From AB-137-C09 sp964458185 (GTDB lineage Bacteria; Pseudomonadota; Zetaproteobacteria; Mariprofundales; Mariprofundaceae), in NCBI GenBank assembly GCA_964458185.1, contig CAYWFG010000016.1, positions 1 through 51,335 on the forward strand: DNA of 51,335 bases, given 5' to 3'. The notes under the pieces were generated by a model. That model had not been told where the DNA came from. It saw only the letters and a list, made by a program, of their open reading frames with translations, and did no database searches. Shown one piece after another: positions 16,945 to 27,800 of the stretch. The number at the start of each line of letters is the position of its first letter. Positions within the stretch are counted from its first letter, which is position 1. The translations under genes were made by a program, and so were the position numbers.

Positions 16945-17621
16945 ATCTGGCAACAGATCAAGGAATTATCCTTGCTGCTGGACTAGGAACGCGGCTGGCA
17001 TGGCTGACCCATAAAACCCCCAAGGCATTGATGCCGATTGCTGGCACGGCAGTGATTATTCGCGTGATTCGGCGCATGGTGGCAGCAGGTGTGCGCCATA
17101 TTGCTATCAATGTGCATCATCATGCAGCATTGTTGCAGTCAACACTGGGCGATGGTCGTCAATTTGGCGTAAACCTGTATTACAGCATTGAGCCACGCTT
17201 GCTTGATTCTGGCGGTGGTGCGCGCCAAGCCTTGTTATGCTTGCCTTCCATTGCCCCTGTATTGATTCATAATGCTGATATTGTATCAACCATTGATCTG
17301 CGCGCCTTACAACATCAGCAAGGGTCTTGTACCTTGGCAATGGTTCAAAATCCTGCCCATCATCTTGCGGGTGACTTTAGCTTAAGCCATGCCTTGATCG
17401 GCAATCATGGCACACGCTATACCTTTGCTGGCGTGTCGTATTGGCAGCCAGAGGTGATTCTTTCAGCGAAGCCTAACAGACCATTGCCATTGCTAGATTT
17501 GATTCATTCACAAATGCATGCGAGACGTTGCACAGGTGTATTGCACCTTGGCGCATGGTTTGATATTGGTCGTCCTGTTGATTGGGTGCAAGCCTCTAGG
17601 TCGATGGCAATGCTCGAATGA
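16941..17621 (+). CDS. murU: sugar-1-phosphate nucleotidyltransferase, MurU-like
   Basis: This encodes 226 residues. The N-terminal nucleotide-binding signature ILAAGLGTRL ... TPKALMPIAG is followed by NVHHHAALLQ and LLDSGGGARQAL, which fit N-acetylmuramate-1-phosphate uridylyltransferase (MurU) of the peptidoglycan recycling bypass. MurU works with the sugar kinase AmgK, but no amgK is adjacent here, so other sugar nucleotidyltransferase roles remain possible. The gene overlaps its neighbours by 4 bp on each side, which places it in an envelope operon with a glycan ligase and a lytic transglycosylase. Confidence 0.72.
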   Translation: MNLATDQGIILAAGLGTRLAWLTHKTPKALMPIAGTAVIIRVIRRMVAAGVRHIAINVHHHAALLQSTLGDGRQFGVNLYYSIEPRLLDSGGGARQALLCLPSIAPVLIHNADIVSTIDLRALQHQQGSCTLAMVQNPAHHLAGDFSLSHALIGNHGTRYTFAGVSYWQPEVILSAKPNRPLPLLDLIHSQMHARRCTGVLHLGAWFDIGRPVDWVQASRSMAMLE

Positions 17622-18226
17622 TAAAAATTATTTTTCTTTGTTTGATGACACCGTTATTATCGGTGGCTACAATCCATGCTGAAGTGTATCAGTATATTGA
17701 TCCGCATGGACGAGTGTATTTTACTGATCAAAAGCAAGATGCATCCTATCATTTTGTGGCAAAGTTATATTTTGAAAATAATGATGTCATTCACCGTTCA
17801 AGCTTTAATGTGGTTCAGTTCCGCGCCAACCGAAAAAAGTTTAAGCCCTTGATAAAAAAAATGGCTGCCCGTTACAATCTTCCTGCCAGCTTAGTACAAG
17901 CCGTTGTTTATGTAGAATCGTCGTATGATCCGCAAGCCAAATCATCATCAGGCTGCATTGGCTTGATGCAATTAAAGCCATCAACAGCACGTCGCTATGG
18001 GGTCAATGATGCATGGCCACCCGAAGACAATATCCGTGCAGGAACGCATTACTTGCGCGATTTAATTGATATGTTTGATGGCGACATTCAACTGGCGTTA
18101 GCAGGCTACAATGCAGGAGAAAACGCAGTCTTGCGTAATGGTCGAAAAATCCCTAATTATCCAGAAACTAAACGCTATGTAAAAAAGGTTATTCAGCATT
18201 ATCAGCGATTTTCTAAACAGAATTAA
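17618..18226 (+). CDS. lytic transglycosylase with N-terminal DUF4124 domain
   Basis: This encodes 202 residues. A signal peptide (1-21) precedes a short DUF4124 region (AEVYQYIDPHGRVYFTD) and an SLT/goose-lysozyme-like domain with catalytic Glu100 (VYVESSYDP), GCIGLMQLKPSTARRYGV and AGYNAGENAV. It should cleave peptidoglycan glycan strands in the periplasm to give 1,6-anhydro ends. It overlaps murU by 4 bp, so muropeptide release and MurNAc reuse may be co-expressed. A terminator-like hairpin follows the stop. Confidence 0.93.
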   Translation: MIKIIFLCLMTPLLSVATIHAEVYQYIDPHGRVYFTDQKQDASYHFVAKLYFENNDVIHRSSFNVVQFRANRKKFKPLIKKMAARYNLPASLVQAVVYVESSYDPQAKSSSGCIGLMQLKPSTARRYGVNDAWPPEDNIRAGTHYLRDLIDMFDGDIQLALAGYNAGENAVLRNGRKIPNYPETKRYVKKVIQHYQRFSKQN

Positions 18227-18233
18227 AATTTTT

Positions 18234-18258
18234 AGCATGACCTTATTCTCATGCTTTT
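18234..18258 (+). terminator. putative rho-independent terminator after the lytic transglycosylase
   Basis: AGCATGA (18234-18240) pairs perfectly with TCATGCT (18249-18255) across an 8-nt loop and is followed by TTT. The stem is AT-rich and the T tract short, so it is of moderate strength. It separates the envelope operon from the defence locus. Confidence 0.5.
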
Positions 18259-18340
18259 AGTAGATATATAGGTAATCCTATGAAAAATGGCAGTCGGACT
18301 TTATTTAGAATAGTTAGGCTTTTAACTAAAAAGGACTTCC

Positions 18341-18369
18341 TTGCATTATTGATGTTTAATTTGTAAAAT
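18341..18369 (+). promoter_or_regulatory. sigma70 promoter of the Druantia-like locus
   Basis: TTGCAT (18341-18346) and TAAAAT (18364-18369) are exactly 17 nt apart, about 40 nt before the small ORF and about 150 nt before druH. The rest of the 18227-18522 spacer holds a terminator-like hairpin, a 6-bp hairpin (TAGTTA/TAACTA, 18311-18328) and a 28-codon reading frame (18280-18366) that I do not regard as a supported gene because it overlaps this promoter. Confidence 0.6.
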
Positions 18370-18410
18370 TGTCGGCTTGACTTTTTCTAGGTTGAGCAAG
18401 GAGGCTTTCA

Positions 18411-18539
18411 ATGCCAAACCCTGCAAAACTCAATAGACGATGGATACGTTCGTATTCATTTTTCTCAGTAGACATCACCCGATCTATTATTTCTTTATCA
18501 TACACCAGTGGAGGTCATCTCCATGCGATCCATTCATGA
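18411..18539 (+). CDS. small 42-codon ORF overlapping the start of druH (possible leader peptide)
   Basis: The ATG at 18411 has a near-ideal AAGGAGG ribosome-binding site six bases upstream, stronger than that of most genes here. The predicted 42-residue peptide is basic near its start (KLNRRWIRS) and then serine/isoleucine-rich, and it resembles nothing I recognise. It ends at 18539, 17 bp inside druH, which is read in another frame. It may be a real small protein, a leader that couples translation to druH, or a chance frame behind a relic ribosome-binding site. The position between promoter and druH favours a leader role. Confidence 0.4.
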   Translation: MPNPAKLNRRWIRSYSFFSVDITRSIISLSYTSGGHLHAIHS

Positions 18540-21500
18540 TATTTGTAAGCTTCGTGGTCTTCAGCTTTATGAGTTTCGTATTAACCAAGAAGAGTTTAAT
18601 GCTATAACACAACTGCTTAAACAGCGTATTCATGCATCGCATAATAATATACTTGGCGATATTTCTTTTTGCGCACTATTTGTACTTTATGCGGCTGAAT
18701 GGTGGAAACGATATTTTGATGGTTCTCGCTGGCGTTGGGAGCCTATTATTGATTCTATTGACGGTAAGCCTGAGCAATGGAAAAGAATACGTTCAGAATG
18801 TGTTCGTAAAGGCTTAAAGCATTGGCACATTCCCATGCTTGATTGCGGTGGACTTCGCTACCTTGGTGCCATTGCTGTGCAAGGTGGCTTGCCCATTCGA
18901 CTGTTGCAAGATGCCCGTGGTGATATTGGCGCATTACTGAATCGAGTTCTTGTTTTGGCAGATAACAGCAATGCCTCTGATTCACAAATACGTCAATGGG
19001 TAGAAAGTAAAAAAAACAGCTTACCTAACAGCTACCGCCATGAATCCATTTATTATCTTTTAGCACAAGTTATTCTCACTACACTTAAACTCAAAAATGA
19101 AGCTAAACTCAAAGCAAGTGATGATGCTATAGCTGTACTAAATAAGCGTATTCCCAAATGGAAGGCGCGTTTTCCTGTTGATCTGGACGATCAAGCTGCC
19201 GATGGTTTACTCAATCAATTAGTAATGGATGCAGCCAGCATACAACGCTCACGAACAATACGCCTATTTTCTGTCGTACGTACACTGCAAGCCCCGCAAC
19301 AAGACGAAACAGATTGGCGTAGTTATAGTGATGTAAACTGTGATGAGGTTCTAACATGTGATATGCTTCAACGTTTTTTTGATTGCAAAAAACTCACCTC
19401 GAATGAATTACAATTATGCTATAGCTTTGACCATGTTAATAAGCACACGGTAAATTTGTATAAGTGTATAGGTTCTGAAAAATACCGCATAGATAAATCT
19501 TCTTTTTGGCATGCTGAAGAATCAGCAGCCTACGCAGAACACCGCTTAACCTTACGCAATAGTAAAGGAGGAGAGTGGCATGCTATAGCATCAGCAGGTG
19601 AAGCACTGGATGCAACACTTCCTTGGTTATTTACACCAAGTGGTAGCAATAATTGGCAATTTAAACGACAAGGTGGCGGCAAGTTTGCTGCAAGTAGTAT
19701 CTTGCTCGCTATTCCAAAATCATGGTCATGTTATCTGGAGAAGTATGGACAGTGGCAAAACCGCGCCTTGTTTAAAATTACAACTGATACCACGATTATC
19801 GACCCAGAGGAACAACGTTTTCGTATACGTCCATGCAGTGCCGATGAAGAAGACGTGCAATACATGTGGCAAGGGGAACGAATTTGGGAAGGTATACAAT
19901 TACCAAATCTTGCCTTTAAAAACACTCCATCATTATATAAAAAAGAAAATAATGATGCGTGTTCATCGGCTGTACCATCAGCATCAATAATGTGGCGATG
20001 CTGCGGTGAAAAAGAGTGGCAATATCATTTTGCTGATTTACTGGGCCCTGTTGAGGCGCGCTACCCATGTCAGGGAGAGTTAAAGCTACGCGCTCGCATG
20101 TTATTATTGCCAAAAGATGCAACCGTTAAACTTCAGTCTGGTCAAGATGGTACGCAGGGGACGCTTTGCTTTGAAAACTGGGGCATTCATTCTGCCCATT
20201 TATTATCTGCTGATTTATCTGCAAGCAGTGAAAAAAAAGGTGACAGTATTTTTTTGCATATCCAGTGTTCACAAGGAAAGAACCCACCAGAGATAGTAAA
20301 TATTGAACTGCATTGGCGACACACGCTAACAACAGCAAAAGTAAGTTACCCTTTTCCTACTACAGGCATGCGGTTATTTGATGGTCAAGGGCGAGATGTA
20401 ACAAAAGAGAGAACATCATTATCTGCATACGATTTGATAGGTTATCGTTTATGGGCTTTTGGTTCATCGCGTCCTGTTTTAAAACTGGATAAAATTTATA
20501 GGCTCGAAGCAGTAAACGAACGAATAGAGATACGCCTCATCGACTATGCGATTGAAATACAACAAATGTTATCTGATTGTAAATCATCAGATGATCATAT
20601 CAATATGGCACTGGAGTTACCTAATCAACAATTCCGCTTACAATTTTTTCGTTACGCTGGTACATTGGAGGCTGATATTGGCAGCCACCGAGTAATTCTT
20701 GATGCTACCTTGCGTAGAGAGTATACAACTGAAGAGTTAGCAGCAATTCCTGTTTATGCATTACGCTTGGATGACCCTGGTGAGGAACCAGAAAAATTAA
20801 ATATTGCCTACTCTGAACATGTGTCATTTGGTGGCTGGGAGTTTAACTTTTCTTGTCATGCCGAAGCACCATGGCTTATTTATACATTATCCGATAGTCC
20901 TGTGCATCTTCGAGCGTTATTATGGCCATGTGAATATGACGAAGGCGATGGCAGCCTATTAGCTAAAGCTATTCGTACTGCTGATCCTTCTCAACGGAAA
21001 CGAAAGTTAATTGAGGCTCTTGAAGAGATGGCAAAGGATTATACCCATCCAGAATGGTTGATGGTAGAACAGCTAGCCAAGGAATTGGGGCATTTACCTT
21101 TAGCCACGCTTGATCTTTGGCAGCAATTTATTCATGTACCTAACGCTATGACAGCACTGATTTTTCGTATAAGTTCCTTGCCTGAAGGCTTCGTTGAACG
21201 TTTTACCATTGAACGACCATTTGTTTGGGAAACAATACCTGCATTGGTTTGGCTTGATGCAACAAGATGTTTGAAACAACAATGCAAGCAATATTTTGCC
21301 ACTACCAGCGAACAAATGTTTTTCATAACATTGAAAGACAGCATAGAAAAAATTCAGCGTATAACGCTCGCATTTAATTACATGTTAGACTGGGTAGAAG
21401 GCATTTGCAAAAAAAAACAATTTACGACTACCCCCGCAATGGATGTTCACTTTAGAAATCAATTATTTGAATCTAACGATGCCTTTATTCATGAAATAAG

Positions 21501-21807
21501 ACGTAACCATGCTAATGAACAATGGCCTGAAGACTTTAACGGTGTGGTGTTCAAAAACATGGAAGATGAGATGAAGGTATTTCTTTACAGCGTTAAAATA
21601 AAATACCGATCCAGTATTGTTAATTTACCCATTATGCTCGCCTACTGGGCAGCAACAAACAGCTTGCCTGAAAATTTTCTTTCTAAAGAAAATATTCTTG
21701 CCATTCGCAAACATCAACGCTTCGATCCAGTATGGTTTACTGAGGCTTTTGATATAACCATTGCCCGTTGCTTGACTCTTGAGATATTGAAAATGGAAGA
21801 TTTATAA
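18523..21807 (+). CDS. druH: Druantia type III DruH-like protein
   Basis: This encodes 1,094 residues from the ATG at 18523, chosen because GGAGG lies eight bases upstream; an in-frame GTG at 18508 would remove that site from the leader. No catalytic motif is recognisable. The first ~250 residues look helical with a WWKRY/WRWEP aromatic patch. The middle (about 250-800) looks strand-rich, with paired cysteines near 275-320 and a RLFDGQGRDVTKE stretch. The C-terminal third is helical. Length and immediate coupling to a 2,000-residue DUF1998 helicase match the DruH-DruE pair of Druantia type III anti-phage systems and the related STY4851/ECs_5259-type proteins. The stop shares one base with the druE start (TAATG). 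Confidence 0.72.
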   Translation: MRSIHDICKLRGLQLYEFRINQEEFNAITQLLKQRIHASHNNILGDISFCALFVLYAAEWWKRYFDGSRWRWEPIIDSIDGKPEQWKRIRSECVRKGLKHWHIPMLDCGGLRYLGAIAVQGGLPIRLLQDARGDIGALLNRVLVLADNSNASDSQIRQWVESKKNSLPNSYRHESIYYLLAQVILTTLKLKNEAKLKASDDAIAVLNKRIPKWKARFPVDLDDQAADGLLNQLVMDAASIQRSRTIRLFSVVRTLQAPQQDETDWRSYSDVNCDEVLTCDMLQRFFDCKKLTSNELQLCYSFDHVNKHTVNLYKCIGSEKYRIDKSSFWHAEESAAYAEHRLTLRNSKGGEWHAIASAGEALDATLPWLFTPSGSNNWQFKRQGGGKFAASSILLAIPKSWSCYLEKYGQWQNRALFKITTDTTIIDPEEQRFRIRPCSADEEDVQYMWQGERIWEGIQLPNLAFKNTPSLYKKENNDACSSAVPSASIMWRCCGEKEWQYHFADLLGPVEARYPCQGELKLRARMLLLPKDATVKLQSGQDGTQGTLCFENWGIHSAHLLSADLSASSEKKGDSIFLHIQCSQGKNPPEIVNIELHWRHTLTTAKVSYPFPTTGMRLFDGQGRDVTKERTSLSAYDLIGYRLWAFGSSRPVLKLDKIYRLEAVNERIEIRLIDYAIEIQQMLSDCKSSDDHINMALELPNQQFRLQFFRYAGTLEADIGSHRVILDATLRREYTTEELAAIPVYALRLDDPGEEPEKLNIAYSEHVSFGGWEFNFSCHAEAPWLIYTLSDSPVHLRALLWPCEYDEGDGSLLAKAIRTADPSQRKRKLIEALEEMAKDYTHPEWLMVEQLAKELGHLPLATLDLWQQFIHVPNAMTALIFRISSLPEGFVERFTIERPFVWETIPALVWLDATRCLKQQCKQYFATTSEQMFFITLKDSIEKIQRITLAFNYMLDWVEGICKKKQFTTTPAMDVHFRNQLFESNDAFIHEIRRNHANEQWPEDFNGVVFKNMEDEMKVFLYSVKIKYRSSIVNLPIMLAYWAATNSLPENFLSKENILAIRKHQRFDPVWFTEAFDITIARCLTLEILKMEDL

Positions 21808-24800
21808 TGAGTGATTCGTATTTTTCTAAACTTTTACCAGATCTTGCAGAGCGTTCTCGCCGTGCCGCAATCAGTCGCCTTGGTTTTGCCAACGCGCCAC
21901 TACGCAAGCATTTGGATGCTTTGTTTGCTAAGCCTTACGGCAAGACAGGAAGTTTTTTGGCAGACCCTACTTTTGAGGCAACGTTTGGTTGGCAAGACTG
22001 TGACCAAGCATTATTAGATCTCATGGATGATCCATTATCAGAAATGGTGATTGAAGCCCTATCATGCAAAAAACTTGGCGATGATTTGCGTTTTCCATTG
22101 GAGCGTAAACCCTACCAGCATCAACTGGATTCATGGCGCATTCTTGCCAAGCCAACACCGCAATCAGTGGTCGTAGCAAGCGGCACAGGGTCGGGGAAAA
22201 CAGAATGTTTTATGGTGCCGATTCTTGATTCATTGGCACGGCAGCAAGTGGCACAGCAAGGTGAGTTGATTGGCGTGCGAGCATTATTTCTTTACCCATT
22301 AAATGCACTGATTAATAGTCAACGTGAACGCTTACAAGCATGGACGCAATACTTTGAGGGCAATATTCGTTTTTGTCTGTACAATGGAATCACACCCGAG
22401 AAAGAACCTGCACATAAGCATCGTCAATCCCCGAACGAGGTAATTGACCGCGAACAACTTCGCGCATCTCCACCTCCGATTCTAGTTACCAATGCCACCA
22501 TGTTAGAATACATGCTTATTCGCAACGTGGATGCCCCCATTCTCACACAATCACAAGGAAAACTTGAGTGGTTGGTTCTGGATGAAGCACACAGTTATAT
22601 TGGTTCACAAGCGGCAGAACTGGCATTGCTGATTCGCAGGGTATGTATTGCTTTTGGTGTTAACGCAAAAAACATACGATTTATTGCCACATCAGCGACT
22701 ATTGGTGACGCTAAAGGAGAAGAAGGGCGTAAACTTAAATCTTTTTTGGCTGATATTGCAGGCGTTAACGAAGATCATGTTCATTTGATTACAGGTGAGC
22801 GCAAGATACCTTTATTGCCTTCATTGACACGGCAAACAGCTAATTTTTCACTGGATAAAATAAGCAAGATAAAAACGCCTATTGAATGCTACAATACAGT
22901 TTTGCATCATCCGATGGCAAGAAGTTTACGCACCTTATTTGTTGAAGAAAAAAATCGTGCATCTATTGCACGCTTATCAGATATTTGCCATTTACTAGAC
23001 TGCAATCAACATGATGCCTTGCGCTGGCTTGATCTTTTGTCAGCTATAAAGAACAGTGATGGAGAGCCTTTTCTCCCTTTGAGGGCGCATCTGTTCCACC
23101 AAACCTTAACAGGACTTTGGGCATGTACTGATTCTTTATGTCCAGACAAGGCACAAACACCGCTTACTGATGCTGACTGGCCGTTTGGTCAGGTCTATTT
23201 TGTACCACGGAAACATTGTACTTGTGGTGCGCCAGTCTATGAAATCGTTAATTGTGATGATTGTGGTATGGTGTATTTATTAGCTGCCAAGGTGCAGGGG
23301 CATATCATACATTGGCAGCCAGCGGATATTATTGATGAATTTGCACTGGAACATGACAGCGATGATTTCGATGAAGACACAGAGAATTTAGAGGAAGAAA
23401 AAGAGTTGACTGGCAAACAGATACGGGTGCTTATCGTCAATCGTATTGGACTAAGAAATACGGGTGTGCTGCATTTGGATAAAGTCTCACGACAATGCAA
23501 AGATAAGGATAAAGGCACATTGCTACTTCATGCCCACGAAGGTAATGGTGGTGGCTTATGCTGTCCCTCCTGCCAAGGTAAGTCGCAAGCGGGGCGCAGG
23601 CGTATACTGTTTCAATCCAGCCGTTTGGGTGCGCCATTTATGTTGGGAAATATTTTACCAACATTACTGGAGTATGCCCCAGATGGTGATGATCCCGCAA
23701 ATCACCCTTATCGGGGTCGCCGCCTTCTTTCCTTCAACGATAGCAGGCAAGGAACAGCACGTATGGCTGCCAAATTACAACAAGATGCTGAACGTAATCG
23801 TGTCCGTGGATTAGTATACCATTTGACCTTGCAATACGGGCAAGCAAAAGCAAATGATGAGGCAACGGCGTTGCAAGAAGAAATTAAAAATCTGCAAGAA
23901 ATTATGAACACAGTGCCAGCCGCAGGCAAGCAAGCTATTGAACAATGGCTTGCTCCAAAAGAGAGAGAATTACAGACATTGTCTCAACCGCTCCCTATTC
24001 CCTTTCATGAACTGGCAGAAAAACTTGCCAATCAGGGGCGAGATATTGAGCAAATACTGCGCCGATACAAAACATGGGCTCCCGAAACGTTTGGTCGTGA
24101 AGATAGTCAAAATACGTTAGCTAAAATGTTTCTAGTGCGTGAATTTGGTCGTAGACCCAAGCGAGCCAATAATCTGGAGTCGATGGGGTTGGTTGCAGTG
24201 CGTTACCCCGCCTTGAAGAATGCAAAGAATATGCCTAATGTATGGGGAGATGCAAAATTATCAGCAAAAGACTGGCAAAACTTTTTGAAAGTATGTCTCG
24301 ATTTTTTTGTTCGATCAGGCGGTTCACTGATTATCCCTAAAGCGTGGCGAAGTTGGTTGGGCATGCCTTTTCCTCAAAGCTGGTTGATTGAACGTGATAC
24401 AAAAGAAAAAGCAAGGAATCAACGATACTGGCCGCGTGTAAAACGTGCTGGCATGAACAGTACCTTGGTGCGTCTGTTATCGCATGTTTTAGATATTGAC
24501 ATTCATACACCGACTGGTGAAGATCGTATTGACTGTATACTACAGGCTGCTTGGAATGATCTTAAACGCATCAATTTATTGGTCATTGAAGGTGATGGTT
24601 ATGTACTACCTTTAGAGGAATTGGCTTTTTCACCCATAAATCATGCCTTAATTTGCCCCATTACCCGCCGCTTTATGGATACAACCCTGCGTAACACGAC
24701 ACCCTATTTACCGAGAGAGACCACCCCCAACAGTACAACATGTGAGTCAATTGAAATTCCACTGTATGACACCCCTTTTTCTGATACGACAGATCCACAA

Positions 24801-27800
24801 ACACGCCTGGAATGTGGTAGAAAATGGCTTGGACAGCAAAAAATAATAGGCGAATTGCGCAGTCAAGGGTACTGGAGTGTACTAAATGATCGTGTGATTG
24901 AATTGGCTCCGTATTTTACGGCTGCTGAGCACTCAGCACAGCAAGACAGTAAAACGCTTGAACATTACGAAAGGCAATTTAAAAAAGGTGATTTAAATAT
25001 ACTTTCTTGCTCAACCACGATGGAGATGGGTATTGATATTGGTGGCATCACCATGATTGGTATGAATAATGTCCCTCCTCATCCCAGTAATTATTTGCAA
25101 CGTGCAGGACGCGCAGGAAGACGTGGTGAAATACGTTCATTGGCAATGACTCTGTGTAAATCCAACCCTCATGATCAAGCTGTATTTCAAGATACTCGCT
25201 GGGCATTTAGCCATTGTATGATGGCACCCAAAGTATCACGCGATAGCACGGTCATTATGCAACGTCATGTCAACGCACTGATTTTAACGCACTTTCTTAA
25301 AAAAACAAAGACATCCCGAACGACATTGCATTGTGATTGGTTTTTTGTAGCCCATGAGAAGACATACTCACCAGCATACATATTAATCAACTGGTGCTTT
25401 TCCTTTGTTGAATCTAAAAGCAATACAACACTTTGCGCAGCTTTGCGGCAATTGGTAGAGCGAACCATTGGGCAACAAATACTGTCAGCACGTTTAGTAC
25501 ATCATGTTGGAGAAAACCTTGAAAAAACCACTGTAGCTTGGCTAAAAACATGGGAGGCGTTATGTAAGCAAGAAAAAGATATTCTTGACTCATGTGATGA
25601 AAAAGACCCTGTTTGCCTTGCTATTCGACGGCAGAAAAGTCGTCTGGGTAAAGAATATCTATTACGGGAATTAGCTACCCATGGTTTTTTACCTGGCTAT
25701 GGCTTTCCGACTAATATTGTTTCTTTTGATAACATGACCTTATCACAGTTTAAAAAAGAACAATCACAGGAGCAACGAGAAGATAATCGTTACCATCGCC
25801 GTGAGCTTGCCAGCCGTGATCGTGCGTTAGCTTTACGTGAATATGCACCTGGTTCAGAAGTAGTGATGAATGGTCTGGTTTACCGCTCTGCTGGAATTAC
25901 GCTTAATTGGCATATACCTGCAAGTCAACAGGATGCGCGTGAAACACAGGCTATTCTTTTTGCATGGCACTGTACGTTTTGTGGAGCCAGTGACTCTACG
26001 ATGTTAAGAAATAATGCTCAAACATGTACAGAATGTGGGCATAAAACAAAAATTCAAGAGTTTATGATGCCAGATGGGTTTTCAGTTGATTTTTATCACA
26101 CCCCAAGCAACGATGTTAGTCATCAAAGCTTTGTACCAGTTGAGCCTGCATGGGTGAGTGCCAAGGGTGAATGGGTTCCGTTGGTAAACCCCAACCTTGG
26201 TAAATTTCGGGCATCGGAATATGGACACCTTTATTTACAATCACGGGGGATTCATGGCTTAGGTTATGCTATATGCCTCGCCTGTGGTCGTGCCGAGCCG
26301 ATGGAAAAAGGCAAGACTGATGAATCAATAACACCTGATTCGTTAACCAAACGAACACATCAACGATTGCGAGGTTCTCGTAAGAATGACAAGGGTATAT
26401 GTCCTGGAAGTCATGAACAATGGAAAATAAAAAGCAATGTATCATTGGGGCATACACAACATACAGATGTCTTTGAACTTCAGCTTTTTGACCTTAATGG
26501 CAACCCCTTAAGAAATAAAGTCATTGCCCGAACGCTTGCAGTGGCATTGCGTGATGCACTTGCTGCCTCCTTGGGTATTCAATCCAATGAAATTGGCTGC
26601 ACCAGTAGACCAGCAAGAGATCTTGAAAATAATCAATCATGCCAGTCTATTTTATTATACGATCGCTTTGCCGCAGGTTATGTATTTGGTTGTATGGAGC
26701 ATACGGTTGACTTACTGCGTACACTACGAAAGCGTTTAATCTGTACTGCCAATTGCGACAGTGCTTGCCCACAATGTATTCTTGATTTTGATCAACGCTT
26801 TGATGCAGATAAATTGGATCGTAAGGCTGCCTTAGAGTTTATTACAGAAGCGTGGCTACAAGCATTGCAACTGCCTGATAAACTCACTTTTTTTGGAGCT
26901 AAATCAGAGTTGGAAAATCTGCCTCTCATGGAGGCTATTTTGCATAAGGCACGGTGTACTGAGAATAGCCGTATTCGTCTTTTTACATCGGCTGATGCAA
27001 ATACTGATATGGCAACATCATCCTTGAGAGACTTGATCTATCGCCTGCTTAGCATGGAACAATCCGTTGATTTATGCTTTGATGAGCAATCACTGCGGAT
27101 GATGAAAGAGGAAGAACGTTACTTAATCGCTGGCATGGCTGATCATCCACAGATTAAGGTCTTTTCAATTGCTGCACTGCCAACCATTAACGAAGCCTAT
27201 GTGTTAGCTGAAGTAATAACCCAAGAACAGGCAAAACGATGGGCGACAGATTACAAGAAAGCAGTATTGATGAATGAAGCATGGGGACATTGCCCTTTGC
27301 TTGTTGCTGCAAACAAGCTCCCATTACTACGCCTGCCAACAAAATCGCTTACAGCAATAGAACTGCGTCCTGCTATCATGAATAAAGGGGATAAAGAAAT
27401 CACTATTCAGCACCAACTCAATGGTAGCATGCAAGAGTTTGGCAAACGTTTTTGGCAGAAGGTGTGCGCAGAACACCCTCTATGCCATCAATGGTTAGAA
27501 GAACATAAAAAAACAATTACAGCAATATCTTATCATGATCGTTATTTGTTCAACCCATTGGCAGTAGCTGTGCTGCTTCAATTGTGTAAAGCATTGCGAG
27601 ATAGTTATTCATCAGAGTTTTGGCAGGTTGAATGTGTTAACCTAGTAAGCATAAAAAAAGAAAAGCCTAAGTATTATCGTTCCCCCTATAAATATTGGCA
27701 TGATTGGGTAGACTTGGATAAACGTGACCAAGTATTAGAGCGGTCATTTGCCTTACTTCAGATAAAAGCACGAATGCGAACTGTTGAAAAAGAAAAAGCC

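Noticed and set aside
18280..18366. 28-codon ORF upstream of the Druantia-like locus
   Set aside because: It overlaps the proposed promoter, has only a weak AGGT upstream and shows no recognisable sequence.
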